Shown here: one piece after another, positions 8,006 to 15,944 of the stretch
How the letters are laid out: each line of letters begins with the position of its first letter
How positions within the stretch are numbered: position 1 is the stretch's first letter
Assembly: GCA_002316235.1 (NCBI GenBank)
Contig: DCDD01000220.1
Span: forward strand, 1 to 21,266
Direction: 5' to 3'
DNA from: Bacteroidales bacterium UBA1064
Lineage (GTDB): Bacteria; Bacteroidota; Bacteroidia; Bacteroidales; Tenuifilaceae
DNA length: 21,266 bases
Notes under the pieces: model-generated
What the model was told of the DNA's origin: nothing
The model's input: only the letters and a program-made list of their open reading frames with translations
Databases searched by the model: none
Position numbers and translations under genes: made by a program

Positions 8006-9604
8006 ATGAAAGAAGCAAGACACCTAATAACGGCATGTTTTATCATTGCCATTTATTCAGCCTCAGCTCAAAATCCTTCAAACCAGTATTTTAGAGGTGA
8101 GATACCCGAAAAGGCAAATAAAGAGTTTCAGTTTATGGCCTTTTTTATTAACCAGGGCGTAACATCGAACATATACGCTCAAAATGATTTCCTAAAAGGA
8201 CAGGTTGTTGGGCGTTTGTTCGGGGGAAACACAACCCGCACCTCCGATTCTTTAACCTCCGCCTACTTGGAACAACGCATCATTCCATTCTTTATCTACC
8301 AACCAAAACTGTTCAATGGCAAGGCAACTCTTAGGGCATCATTCGAGATAGATTGGACATGGGGCGATGTAAGCTACGGTACAGGTGGTAACTTTGGTTC
8401 GGCGGTTTCGGGCGACCAGGTAAACCTTCAGACACAAAACATTGAGCTGGAGCTAAATCCCGCAAAGGGATGGGCCATCAACCTAGGGTTGCAGCGAATG
8501 TTCGATTCTCCCTACAACCCCTACAAGGCCGCAGTTGATAAAATGGGAGTAACCGGTTACCGGTTAGCTTACTGGGGTACCGATGCCGTTGGTGTGTCGG
8601 TTCGTAAGGATTGGGACTACTCGCGGGCAAAAGTTGGCATGTATAAGCTATACGAAAACTACATTCAGGATGACGACGACGTAACCATGTACGAGCTAAT
8701 GGGCGAGCGGGATGTATCCAGATTGTGGAAGGTTGGAGCCTCGGTGAACTACGTTCGCGATAGGGCATCTGGCGCCGGTGGAGTTTCCATACTAGGACAA
8801 GGACTTAACAGCTTGCTGGCCTCCCATAATGGCGTTTACAGGTTTAACTTTGGCAATGTCCCCTACAAGGCCGATATTTTCTGGATGGGTGCTTTTTTCG
8901 GACGAAATACCGAGCACTGGCTTGATCCATGGATGGTAACTGGTTTTGTTAATTTCAACATCGGAACCGCCGATACCCTTCTCAACCAGAATGTATCCCT
9001 TTCGAAATGGAAGAAATCAACCGATATTTTTGGCTTTGCAGGTAATCTCAGGTTTTCATACCGCTACGGACAAACCCTTAACGATAACGTTACCCTTGAT
9101 GTTATTTACTCTTCGGGCGACGGCGATGGCCTAACCGATGGACAGTACTCCGGAGTCATTACCGGGAACCAGTGGGGTGCTCCCGCTGCCATTTTCATTA
9201 CTTCCGGATCGTACATCCTGATGCCCCATGGCAACGTGGTAAACCGATTTTCACCCGCTATAATGGATATTTCAAATATGGGATATGGCCTTACAGCGGC
9301 TACTCTTAACTTTTCCAGAGGCATCATACCACACAGGCTTAACGCTAAGGTAGGTTCTGCTATTGCCTTCAGCAACATTCAACCTGCCGGTGGGGGTTAC
9401 TACATGGGAACTGAGATTAATGGGAATGTAGCCTACAACTTTGGACCCTTTATGAGCCTGGAGCTTCATGGTGCATACCTGATGCTGGGCGATTTCTACG
9501 ATAGCAAGCAAGCTGCTTACGGTAGCCCTGTAAATGGTGGACTTGATAAACGACCAGTAAACCCATGGACTGTATTTATGGTTTTTAAATGGCTGCTATT
9601 TTGA
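8006..9604 (+). CDS. Outer-membrane beta-barrel porin
   Basis: Predicted 532-residue outer-membrane protein. An N-terminal signal peptide has a hydrophobic core (LITACFIIAIYSASA) and likely cleavage near residues 21-22 (SASA-QN). The rest is alternating amphipathic strands with aromatic girdles, and the chain ends in FKWLLF with the C-terminal Phe typical of proteins folded by the BAM complex. There is no TonB box or plug domain, so it looks like a passive channel of about 16-18 strands. It loosely recalls alginate-export-like or porin-type barrels, but I cannot assign a named family. The neighbouring transporter and CoA-transferase suggest it admits a small anionic substrate. The preceding hairpin could set its expression below that of the lipoprotein gene. 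Confidence 0.8.
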   Translation: MKEARHLITACFIIAIYSASAQNPSNQYFRGEIPEKANKEFQFMAFFINQGVTSNIYAQNDFLKGQVVGRLFGGNTTRTSDSLTSAYLEQRIIPFFIYQPKLFNGKATLRASFEIDWTWGDVSYGTGGNFGSAVSGDQVNLQTQNIELELNPAKGWAINLGLQRMFDSPYNPYKAAVDKMGVTGYRLAYWGTDAVGVSVRKDWDYSRAKVGMYKLYENYIQDDDDVTMYELMGERDVSRLWKVGASVNYVRDRASGAGGVSILGQGLNSLLASHNGVYRFNFGNVPYKADIFWMGAFFGRNTEHWLDPWMVTGFVNFNIGTADTLLNQNVSLSKWKKSTDIFGFAGNLRFSYRYGQTLNDNVTLDVIYSSGDGDGLTDGQYSGVITGNQWGAPAAIFITSGSYILMPHGNVVNRFSPAIMDISNMGYGLTAATLNFSRGIIPHRLNAKVGSAIAFSNIQPAGGGYYMGTEINGNVAYNFGPFMSLELHGAYLMLGDFYDSKQAAYGSPVNGGLDKRPVNPWTVFMVFKWLLF

Positions 9605-9732
9605 TAGTAGCATGAAAAGAGCCATCTATGGATTATGCCAAAACATCAAGAAGTAGCAGGTGTATTTCCACCTAAAATGGTAATCCGTCTATTTAACTTT
9701 TTGCATTTCAACGAGAAATCAATTCTAATCAC

Positions 9733-10683
9733 ATGAAACATGTTGTTACATACTGTCTAGTGGCCGTTATGGTATTTACAGGCTGCAGCACACCCTACAA
9801 GTCGTTAAAAAGCATTTCGTCAATGGACGAAATCACCTACAAGTTTCCTGTTAAAAAGGTTATGCTACCAAAAAGTGGGTACGAAATAGCTTATAACGAT
9901 GAGGGCAGCGGAAGTAAAACTATCATTTTTATCCACGGAGTAGGTAGCTACCTGAGAGCATTCGAAAAGAATGTTGAGGTTCTTAGAGAAAACTACCGCT
10001 GCATAGCCATTGACCTGCCAGGCTACGGAAAATCGAGTAAGCAACCCCATAGCGGTATGATGTCGTTCTATGCGGGTATAATTAATGAGCTAGTTGAACA
10101 GCTAAACCTTGGCAAGGTGGTGATAGCCGGACACTCCATGGGAGGTCAAATAGCTATGACTACAGCCCTCCTATATCCTGATATAGTTGAATCATTAGTG
10201 CTGGTTGACCCAGCAGGTTTTGAGCGTTTTCACAAAGGTCAAAAACAATGGTTTAGAGATGTGATGACCTTTGAAGGTGTTAAGTACACAACACCCGAAG
10301 GCATTCAGAACAACCTGGCAACCAATTTTTACAGGGTTCCAAAGGATGCCGAATTCATGATTACCGACAGGATTCAGATGCGAACAGCTTCCGATTTTGA
10401 TGCCTACTGCTACGCAGTTGTGCAATCCACTATTGGAATGGTTGACGAACCGGTTATTGATTACCTAAAAGACATCTCCGTTCCAACCCTGATACTTTTT
10501 GCTGAAACCGATAACCTCATTCCCAACCGGTATCTTAATCCGGGTCGTACCATTGATATTGCAAAATTTGGCGCTTCCCAGATTCCTAACAGTAAGCTGG
10601 TTATGGTTCCTAAATGCGGTCACTTCATGATGTTTGAAAAACCCGACGTTTTTAATGCGAATGTGTTGGAGTTCTTGAAATAA
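9733..10683 (+). CDS. Alpha/beta hydrolase, lipoprotein
   Basis: Alpha/beta-hydrolase-fold enzyme of 316 residues, anchored as a lipoprotein: the signal peptide ends in VFTGC with Cys18. The oxyanion motif FIHGVGSY begins near residue 66, the nucleophile Ser135 is in GHSMGG, the acid is probably Asp260 (AETDNLIP) and the base is His297 (CGHFMM), so the triad is complete. It would act in the periplasm or at the outer membrane on an ester or related bond. The family is too broad to name the substrate. Its place after the porin and the acyl-CoA genes makes release of a short hydroxy- or keto-acid from an ester an attractive idea, but this is inference. It starts 128 bases after the porin and is followed 13 bases later by the STAS-like gene. 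Confidence 0.87.
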   Translation: MKHVVTYCLVAVMVFTGCSTPYKSLKSISSMDEITYKFPVKKVMLPKSGYEIAYNDEGSGSKTIIFIHGVGSYLRAFEKNVEVLRENYRCIAIDLPGYGKSSKQPHSGMMSFYAGIINELVEQLNLGKVVIAGHSMGGQIAMTTALLYPDIVESLVLVDPAGFERFHKGQKQWFRDVMTFEGVKYTTPEGIQNNLATNFYRVPKDAEFMITDRIQMRTASDFDAYCYAVVQSTIGMVDEPVIDYLKDISVPTLILFAETDNLIPNRYLNPGRTIDIAKFGASQIPNSKLVMVPKCGHFMMFEKPDVFNANVLEFLK

Positions 10684-10696
10684 AATTTAGGGTGAA

Positions 10697-11095
10697 ATGG
10701 AAGCCGTGGTGATAGGTGAACATTGCAAGGTAAGCTACATTGAGGAAGTCCCATGCATCATGATTCAATGGTTTGGTTTGCCCCCAACCGAAGAATTTCG
10801 AATGGGCTGTAACACCGTGCTGGAGATGATGAAAAAATACTCTGCAACCAAGGTCTTGACCGATAACTCCCATGTTAAGGTATTTTCAGTTACGGATCAG
10901 AAATGGCTAAATGAAACCTGGTTACCCAAAGCCGAAGCGCTTGGCTACCGTGTATCTGCAACATTAATCGCAGAGGGGGACCCTTTTGTTACCTTTGCTG
11001 TAAATAATATCATGGCAAATCGCAACCCCAATAAATTTAAAGCCCGCTATTTTACCAAGTATGACGAAGCCATACAGTGGCTGAAAGAATGTTAG
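10697..11095 (+). CDS. Small STAS/SpoIIAA-like protein
   Basis: Soluble protein of 132 residues with no signal peptide or membrane segment. Alternating predicted strands and helices (VSYIEEVPCIMIQW, KVLTDNSHV, KYDEAIQWL at the end) resemble the STAS/SpoIIAA-like fold of small Bacteroidota proteins, which often have no assigned function. No catalytic motif is visible. The gene is 13 bases from the hydrolase stop, and a strong terminator follows, so it probably closes this transcription unit. The fold assignment is moderate; that the gene is real is much more certain. Confidence 0.7.
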   Translation: MEAVVIGEHCKVSYIEEVPCIMIQWFGLPPTEEFRMGCNTVLEMMKKYSATKVLTDNSHVKVFSVTDQKWLNETWLPKAEALGYRVSATLIAEGDPFVTFAVNNIMANRNPNKFKARYFTKYDEAIQWLKEC

Positions 11096-11120
11096 CAACC
11101 CGATTTCTCGTTCCAGAAAT

Positions 11121-11145
11121 AACCGGCTTTGAGCCGGTTTTTTTT
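11121..11145 (+). terminator. Rho-independent terminator
   Basis: An 8-base GC-rich stem (AACCGGCT paired with AGCCGGTT) with a 3-base loop is followed directly by a run of eight T ending at 11145. It lies 25 bases after the STAS-like gene stop and marks the end of the left-hand cluster; the next gene starts at 11178. Confidence 0.9.
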
Positions 11146-11177
11146 ACTAAATTGCCCTATTAATTGTACCGAAAAAG

Positions 11178-12611
11178 ATGAAGGATAAGCTGGCAACTTT
11201 TCAAAGTCTCTGTGATGAGCTTTACCCCCATGAACTCGATTACCTGCTCTCTATCAACCAGTTCCAGAAAGGGGAGAACGTCCAGGTACTCCAACTTGTG
11301 TACTACAACGCCACAAACCCGGATAATCCTATACCATTCGACAAATCGTTGGATAAAAGAACCTATTCCTATATCAAATCATGGATTCTGGATAACCTTC
11401 AAAAAATTGACGTGGATGTATTCTACGATTGGGTCAGCGGTGTGGAAAGGATTATACTTAACGACTCCATTCAAAGCGCCGATGAAAAACAGCTGCTAAA
11501 AATGATGGAGGTAATTAAGCCTACCGACTACTACTTTATGAAGTTTTTCCGAGTTATCCAGCATTATCGCGATTACCTGCTGGTACGCAACCGCCCGCGT
11601 AACTATGAGCTAGTAACCGACTTTCTGGCAAGGAGTAAGTCGAGCTACCTTTATTCCCAATCGCTCAACAACAAGATGAACGAAGCTGCCGAAAAGGTAA
11701 TCTATCGGAAAATATGGGTTCCTGAAGAATTTAACGTTTGGGAGAAACTTTTCTCCGACATCTACTACAACGAAACTATTGATGGCTACACTCGCTACAG
11801 AGCAGTGGTTAGGCTTACTATACTATACTACACACAACGGGAATTCGACAAGCTTAAGCTGGTTTACCAGCATCTCGACCAACAGTTTAAAACCCCGGTG
11901 TTCTACTCCAAGCGAATTCTGGCTAACTACTATGCCAACAGGGCTATGATGCACTCCAAGCTCAACGAGCTGGAGGAGGCTGAAAAGTTTGGTATGCTCT
12001 CCATTCGACACCGAAACAGCGATTACCTTTTTTACCTGGTAAATGTATGTGATGTGCTGCTAAGAGCCAATAAGGCACCTAAGGCCTTAAAACTGCTGGT
12101 GAACTCTTTCCCCGATCTAAAAACCTCAGGTAACTTCTACTATAAAATTGGTTTTGCCTCATTGTATATTAAAACATTGGTTGCCAACAACATGACTAAA
12201 AATGCGGTGGACTACGGTGAAATTTTTCTGAATGGTTATAAAGATGAAATTTTTGAATACCGCTGGCACTTGTTTTTCTCGTCCTATATTGGTGCCCTCT
12301 TTCGTTTTGAAAAGTACTCAAAAATTCTGGCCTTAGGCAAGCGCTATAAGCTATGCGCCCAGGAACGTCAGCTGCTGGGTACCGCTCAATATCTCCCTCT
12401 AATTCAACTTTACATGCTAGCTTCGGAGTATATGGAGGGAGTAACTACAAAAGATAAGCTTCGGCAAGCGATAATGCAGCATATTCAGGAGGTGGGACAA
12501 AATAGATTTCGCCATAGAAAAGTTCTCGACACGCTCAAAACGCTCTCATTGTGCATTCCCGATGTCATTTCAGGCATCATGGTAACCAATCAAATTCATG
12601 AGGAGATTTAG
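11178..12611 (+). CDS. Hypothetical helical (TPR-like) protein
   Basis: I do not recognise this 477-residue protein. It has no signal peptide or membrane helix and is rich in Tyr, Leu, Lys and Asn. The middle and C-terminal parts (about 210-400) read as paired amphipathic helices with TPR-like spacing, for example YANRAMMHSKLNELEEAEKF and the following KALKLL and NAVDYGEIFLNGY segments, suggesting a protein-interaction solenoid. The N-terminal 200 residues are also helical but show no known motif. It is separated from the left cluster by a terminator and runs convergently toward the carbohydrate locus, with 95 bases between stops, so it is probably an independent gene. No catalytic residues can be proposed. 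Confidence 0.75.
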   Translation: MKDKLATFQSLCDELYPHELDYLLSINQFQKGENVQVLQLVYYNATNPDNPIPFDKSLDKRTYSYIKSWILDNLQKIDVDVFYDWVSGVERIILNDSIQSADEKQLLKMMEVIKPTDYYFMKFFRVIQHYRDYLLVRNRPRNYELVTDFLARSKSSYLYSQSLNNKMNEAAEKVIYRKIWVPEEFNVWEKLFSDIYYNETIDGYTRYRAVVRLTILYYTQREFDKLKLVYQHLDQQFKTPVFYSKRILANYYANRAMMHSKLNELEEAEKFGMLSIRHRNSDYLFYLVNVCDVLLRANKAPKALKLLVNSFPDLKTSGNFYYKIGFASLYIKTLVANNMTKNAVDYGEIFLNGYKDEIFEYRWHLFFSSYIGALFRFEKYSKILALGKRYKLCAQERQLLGTAQYLPLIQLYMLASEYMEGVTTKDKLRQAIMQHIQEVGQNRFRHRKVLDTLKTLSLCIPDVISGIMVTNQIHEEI

Positions 12612-12706
12612 CTTACCAGCAAAGTCAACGTGTCAACCCCAGCTCCCGACAATTGCGGTATATTTAAACTCACTGGGTACTATGCTTAACTTGTAATAAC
12701 ATCATT

Positions 12707-13876
12707 TTAGCTTTCCCCGGGGAGTATGCAGCTTATGGGAATGCGTATAAATCGGGCTCTGTAGTTTTCAACATTCTCAAATACATCCCGCACATTGAAC
12801 GAGTTTACACAGTAAGACACAAGCAACATGCCATCGTCAACGTACTGTGGATGTGCCAGTGCATTGTAGGTAAATAATCGTCCAGTTGAATCGTATCTAG
12901 TTTCGGGTGTGCTGTATTGGAGTTTTTTTCCATCAAAATTCCTGTAGGGCGAATTGGAAAAGAAGGTGAATATATCCGTTCCTGCCCGATCCATGGTGAG
13001 GAGAATGTACCTATCACCATATCTGAAGATGCTAAACTGCTCCGAAATCGACAGGTCAACCTTTATGGGAGCTGATTCTTTAATGTCGGAACGCCAGCTA
13101 TTACCGTCAAAATACTCCCAATTTCTATAAAAAATCTTGCTGTTTAAAGGAGTCCTTGCAACATGTAACTCGGAAAAGTTGGTAAGATTTTTTGTTCCGT
13201 ATATGTAAACATACCCGCTATCGACTAATACGCAATTTCCAAAATCAATGGCATTCTGCTGATAGTCAAATTCAACCCTGTGGGTTTCGATATGGGTAAA
13301 ATCGGGAAGCTTGAACGAAAGCAGGTCAACTTGTTTGATTCGAAAAGAAAACATTTCCTCCGCCATCCTATCAATTTCGTCCTTTTCTCCCTCAGGCTTA
13401 CTTATAAAAATGTTTACTGAGCGGTCAGTATAGAGGTTAAGTGCAAAAATATAAAGAGTATCGCTTCTAACGAAGCCATGTCCTGGCCAGTACCAACGGT
13501 AAGTTGTATCACCGCTTTCGCAGGGTGGTTCCATTAGCGTTAATGGATCGATCAAAGTACCTCTAACAATGGCAGTTGCATGAGTCTGATCACTATCAAT
13601 AAGATTAAAGACATTCCTGAGCATGGGGGTTTTTATGTCCCGTGTTCCATCCATCACCTTACCCAGGAAGCAATCTCCTAGTAAAAAAACAGATGAGCCA
13701 TTTGGAAGCGGAATAGAAAAAATACCATCTGCACCTGTAATTCCATTAGAATCTGCATAGAATAACTCCTTAAACCTATTGTCAACTATTACTTGCCTTG
13801 TTTTTGGCTCACAGGAAATAAAAATGAATATCTGTGCGAATAGTACTAAGCGAAAGATTTTTGTAAAAGTGTCCAT
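12707..13876 (-). CDS. Five-bladed propeller lipoprotein, copy 1 (DUF5005/DUF4185-like)
   Basis: Predicted lipoprotein of 389 residues with a signal peptide ending in IFISC (Cys22). The mature part looks like a beta-propeller of the DUF5005/DUF4185 type: ITGADGIFSIPL with Asp50, then FLLGDCF (about 65-70), repeated strand motifs such as VYIYGTKN, and a conserved C-terminal block from residue 337 (YNALAHPQ, LLVSYC, NYRARF). Propeller glycosidases of the GH32/43-like superfamily place the nucleophile in the first blade, so Asp50 is a candidate, by inference. Some DUF4185 proteins are endo-D-arabinanases (GH183); this protein may or may not share that activity. It is the last gene of the operon and starts 12 bases after the previous paralogue. 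No propeller copy has a T9SS tail except the one at 15945-17336. Confidence 0.78.
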   Translation of the reverse strand: MDTFTKIFRLVLFAQIFIFISCEPKTRQVIVDNRFKELFYADSNGITGADGIFSIPLPNGSSVFLLGDCFLGKVMDGTRDIKTPMLRNVFNLIDSDQTHATAIVRGTLIDPLTLMEPPCESGDTTYRWYWPGHGFVRSDTLYIFALNLYTDRSVNIFISKPEGEKDEIDRMAEEMFSFRIKQVDLLSFKLPDFTHIETHRVEFDYQQNAIDFGNCVLVDSGYVYIYGTKNLTNFSELHVARTPLNSKIFYRNWEYFDGNSWRSDIKESAPIKVDLSISEQFSIFRYGDRYILLTMDRAGTDIFTFFSNSPYRNFDGKKLQYSTPETRYDSTGRLFTYNALAHPQYVDDGMLLVSYCVNSFNVRDVFENVENYRARFIRIPISCILPGES

Positions 13877-13888
13877 TACGAAAAATTT

Positions 13889-15085
13889 TTATCTATATGT
13901 TACCCATACAAATCGCGGGTGGTAGATTGAGGCATCTCTCTGGATATCATTCCAGAAATCAAGGGTAATGGTGTTGTAGCTTACCAGAAGTTCTCCAGGT
14001 TTTGATAAGTGAAAATGGGCTTTTGCATTGTAAGGAAGAAGCCCTCTGTCTCTGTACTCTGGACATGTATAAACCTCATTTGTCTCCCCAAATGGGCCAA
14101 CCGGACTACTGCCAACTTTCATTCCGATTTTATCAGAAATTCCCATAACGGTGAAGGTTAGCAGATATCTACCGTCCTCAATAGGTGTAACGCTCAGCTC
14201 ATTTGAGATGCCATCAGTAATAGGGGCAATATTTTTAACGCCCTTTACCCAACCTGTTCCATTCCAAAATGTCCATTTATTGAAATGCTCAAAGTTTTCG
14301 GGTTTTGTTCTTGCTGCTAGGAGGGATTTTTTACCCTCAGCAATTCCGTAAATATATACGTATCCATCGGGGTACGGCGCTTTGGCTTTTTTTGTATTAA
14401 CAAAAATTCCGCTTCCAAAGTAAACTCTTCCGTAGCTTGGGTGAACAAAACCCAGGTTTGTAGGAATTTGTTCGTAGGTTCTAATACCCTGCGGAGTAGG
14501 ATTTTTAATTTTTAGAATTGATACGTTGGTTGCCAGAAAATCAAAAACGTTCGGACCTGTTTTATGCACATGGTAGGCAAAGAGGTAGAGTGCGTTGTTC
14601 TTCTTATGGTTGATAAAGCCATCACCTAACCAGAAATACTCGTCATCATTGTTTTTCTTATTGGTTGGAGCAAAGTATGAAGTTGGCCTGCCTTCCATAT
14701 CCGTACAGAACTCAAATGAAATGGCCGATTTAAGTGGTTTAACCCCGGTCATCCATGCTACAGAGTTGTTAACCATGATGTTGTTTGGTCTGGGCACATT
14801 ATTTTCAACCTCACCAATATAGGTGTCGCTAAAGATGAATAGGGTTTGTTTTCCCTCCACACCCTGGTCTTCAACTCCATCAAGTGGAATAGAGTAGATT
14901 CCATCGGCACCAAACCAACCAGAGGTGCGCTCCATCAAAGCAGTCCATTCAGGAGCAGGTTTGCTTGTAAAGGTTAGGACCTCGGGCTGACCCAATGAAT
15001 TTTCTTCTACCTCCCTCTTTATCTCCTGGCAGCAACCGGTAAACAAAAAAACTGCCAGTAAAGTTGATGAAATCGAACTCCTCAT
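13889..15085 (-). CDS. Five-bladed propeller lipoprotein, copy 2 (DUF5005/DUF4185-like)
   Basis: Predicted 398-residue lipoprotein with signal peptide MRSSISSTLLAVFLFTGC (Cys18). The frame extends upstream to a GTG at 15118, but the internal ATG puts the signal peptide at the N-terminus, so it is preferred. Family marks are GWFGADGIYSIPL with Asp61, FIFSDTYIG (about 83-91; Ser replaces the Gly of the other copies) and the C-terminal block from residue 352 (YNAKAH, LLVSYN, IYHPRF). It is the most diverged of the three paralogues: AHFH replaces AHPQ and YHPRF replaces YRARF. The candidate catalytic Asp is kept. The gene lies 87 bases after the SGNH esterase. A surface or periplasmic glycan-active role is inferred from fold and neighbours. 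Confidence 0.76.
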   Translation of the reverse strand: MRSSISSTLLAVFLFTGCCQEIKREVEENSLGQPEVLTFTSKPAPEWTALMERTSGWFGADGIYSIPLDGVEDQGVEGKQTLFIFSDTYIGEVENNVPRPNNIMVNNSVAWMTGVKPLKSAISFEFCTDMEGRPTSYFAPTNKKNNDDEYFWLGDGFINHKKNNALYLFAYHVHKTGPNVFDFLATNVSILKIKNPTPQGIRTYEQIPTNLGFVHPSYGRVYFGSGIFVNTKKAKAPYPDGYVYIYGIAEGKKSLLAARTKPENFEHFNKWTFWNGTGWVKGVKNIAPITDGISNELSVTPIEDGRYLLTFTVMGISDKIGMKVGSSPVGPFGETNEVYTCPEYRDRGLLPYNAKAHFHLSKPGELLVSYNTITLDFWNDIQRDASIYHPRFVWVTYR

Positions 15086-15172
15086 TTGCCTGCAAATTTT
15101 AATTGAAAAACCTTCCACCTAGCTATACCTGGCAGTGTGGCACCATATGAACCACCACTTTTACACCTCAGG

Positions 15173-15931
15173 CTACTCATCCACATATTTAAGTATGGCA
15201 TTCTTCCACACCATATAGCCTTTACCATTTAGATGAAGCCCATCAAGGCTGTACTCGGGATTTAACTTATTATTGTCTGTTTTAAATAGCGAAAAAAGGT
15301 CGATATAGGTAAGTGAGTATTCTTTCGAAATTTGCTCGAGCTGTTGGTTAACCAGCATTATATCCGAATTTTTCCTAAGGGTGTGAATTTCATCATTAGT
15401 AGGTAAAATGCTCTGAATGTATATTTTTGTTTCAGGCGAAGAATCCCTAATACTTTGAATAATCTTCCGATAGTTCTCAACAATGTGGTTAATTGTTTTA
15501 GAGTAGGCCAGATCGTTTGTGCCAATCATGATAAATATTTTATTAGGCTTCGATTTTGTTATATCGCCTAGCCTTTCAAGAATTCCATCAGTATCATCTC
15601 CACCAATACCCCTGTTTTTGACATTCATGTTATTGAATAGCTCATGCCATTCACACTGGTCGGTAATACTATTCCCTAAAAAAATAATGTCTTTATTGGA
15701 AGCTGGAAGCATTTCGAATTGCTCTTTACGGTGGTAGTAGTAGGCCCTCATCGCCTTGTTCCATTCTTCAAGCTCCTTTGCTTTTGCTTCATTTTTAACT
15801 ACAGTATCGGGAAGCTCTGTCATGGTCATGGACTTACTTGACGAAGAATCAATCAAGATCTTTGTTGTTTCCTGCGCTATTCCCAGATAGCACCAGGTTA
15901 GCATGAATACTGAAATACTAATTGTCTTCAT
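15173..15931 (-). CDS. SGNH/GDSL-type esterase, secreted
   Basis: Secreted hydrolase of 252 residues. The signal peptide (MKTISISVFMLTWCYLGIAQ) is likely cleaved after position 19 or 20. All SGNH blocks are present: Ser88 in FLGNSIT (block I), Gly110 in NRGIGGDD (block II), Asn139 in IGTND (block III), and Asp230 with His233 in DGLHLNGKGY (block V). A charged, linker-like stretch covers residues 21-75. The enzyme probably removes acetyl or other short acyl groups from a carbohydrate, as many Bacteroidota SGNH esterases in glycan loci do. The acyl group and sugar are not known. It starts 13 bases after the T9SS-linked propeller gene, which supports a joint function in the same operon. Confidence 0.9.
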   Translation of the reverse strand: MKTISISVFMLTWCYLGIAQETTKILIDSSSSKSMTMTELPDTVVKNEAKAKELEEWNKAMRAYYYHRKEQFEMLPASNKDIIFLGNSITDQCEWHELFNNMNVKNRGIGGDDTDGILERLGDITKSKPNKIFIMIGTNDLAYSKTINHIVENYRKIIQSIRDSSPETKIYIQSILPTNDEIHTLRKNSDIMLVNQQLEQISKEYSLTYIDLFSLFKTDNNKLNPEYSLDGLHLNGKGYMVWKNAILKYVDE

Positions 15932-15944
15932 ATCATAGCTAATT

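Noticed and set aside
8478..8768. 96-residue minus-strand open frame inside the porin gene
   Set aside because: It is the reverse shadow of a strong outer-membrane protein gene; its composition is rich in Arg, Pro and Ser and it has no recognisable domain.
12612..12706. Convergent 95-base gap checked for a bidirectional terminator
   Set aside because: No stem of useful length followed by a T run was found on either strand; the CCCCGGGG at the propeller gene end is a short palindrome within coding sequence.
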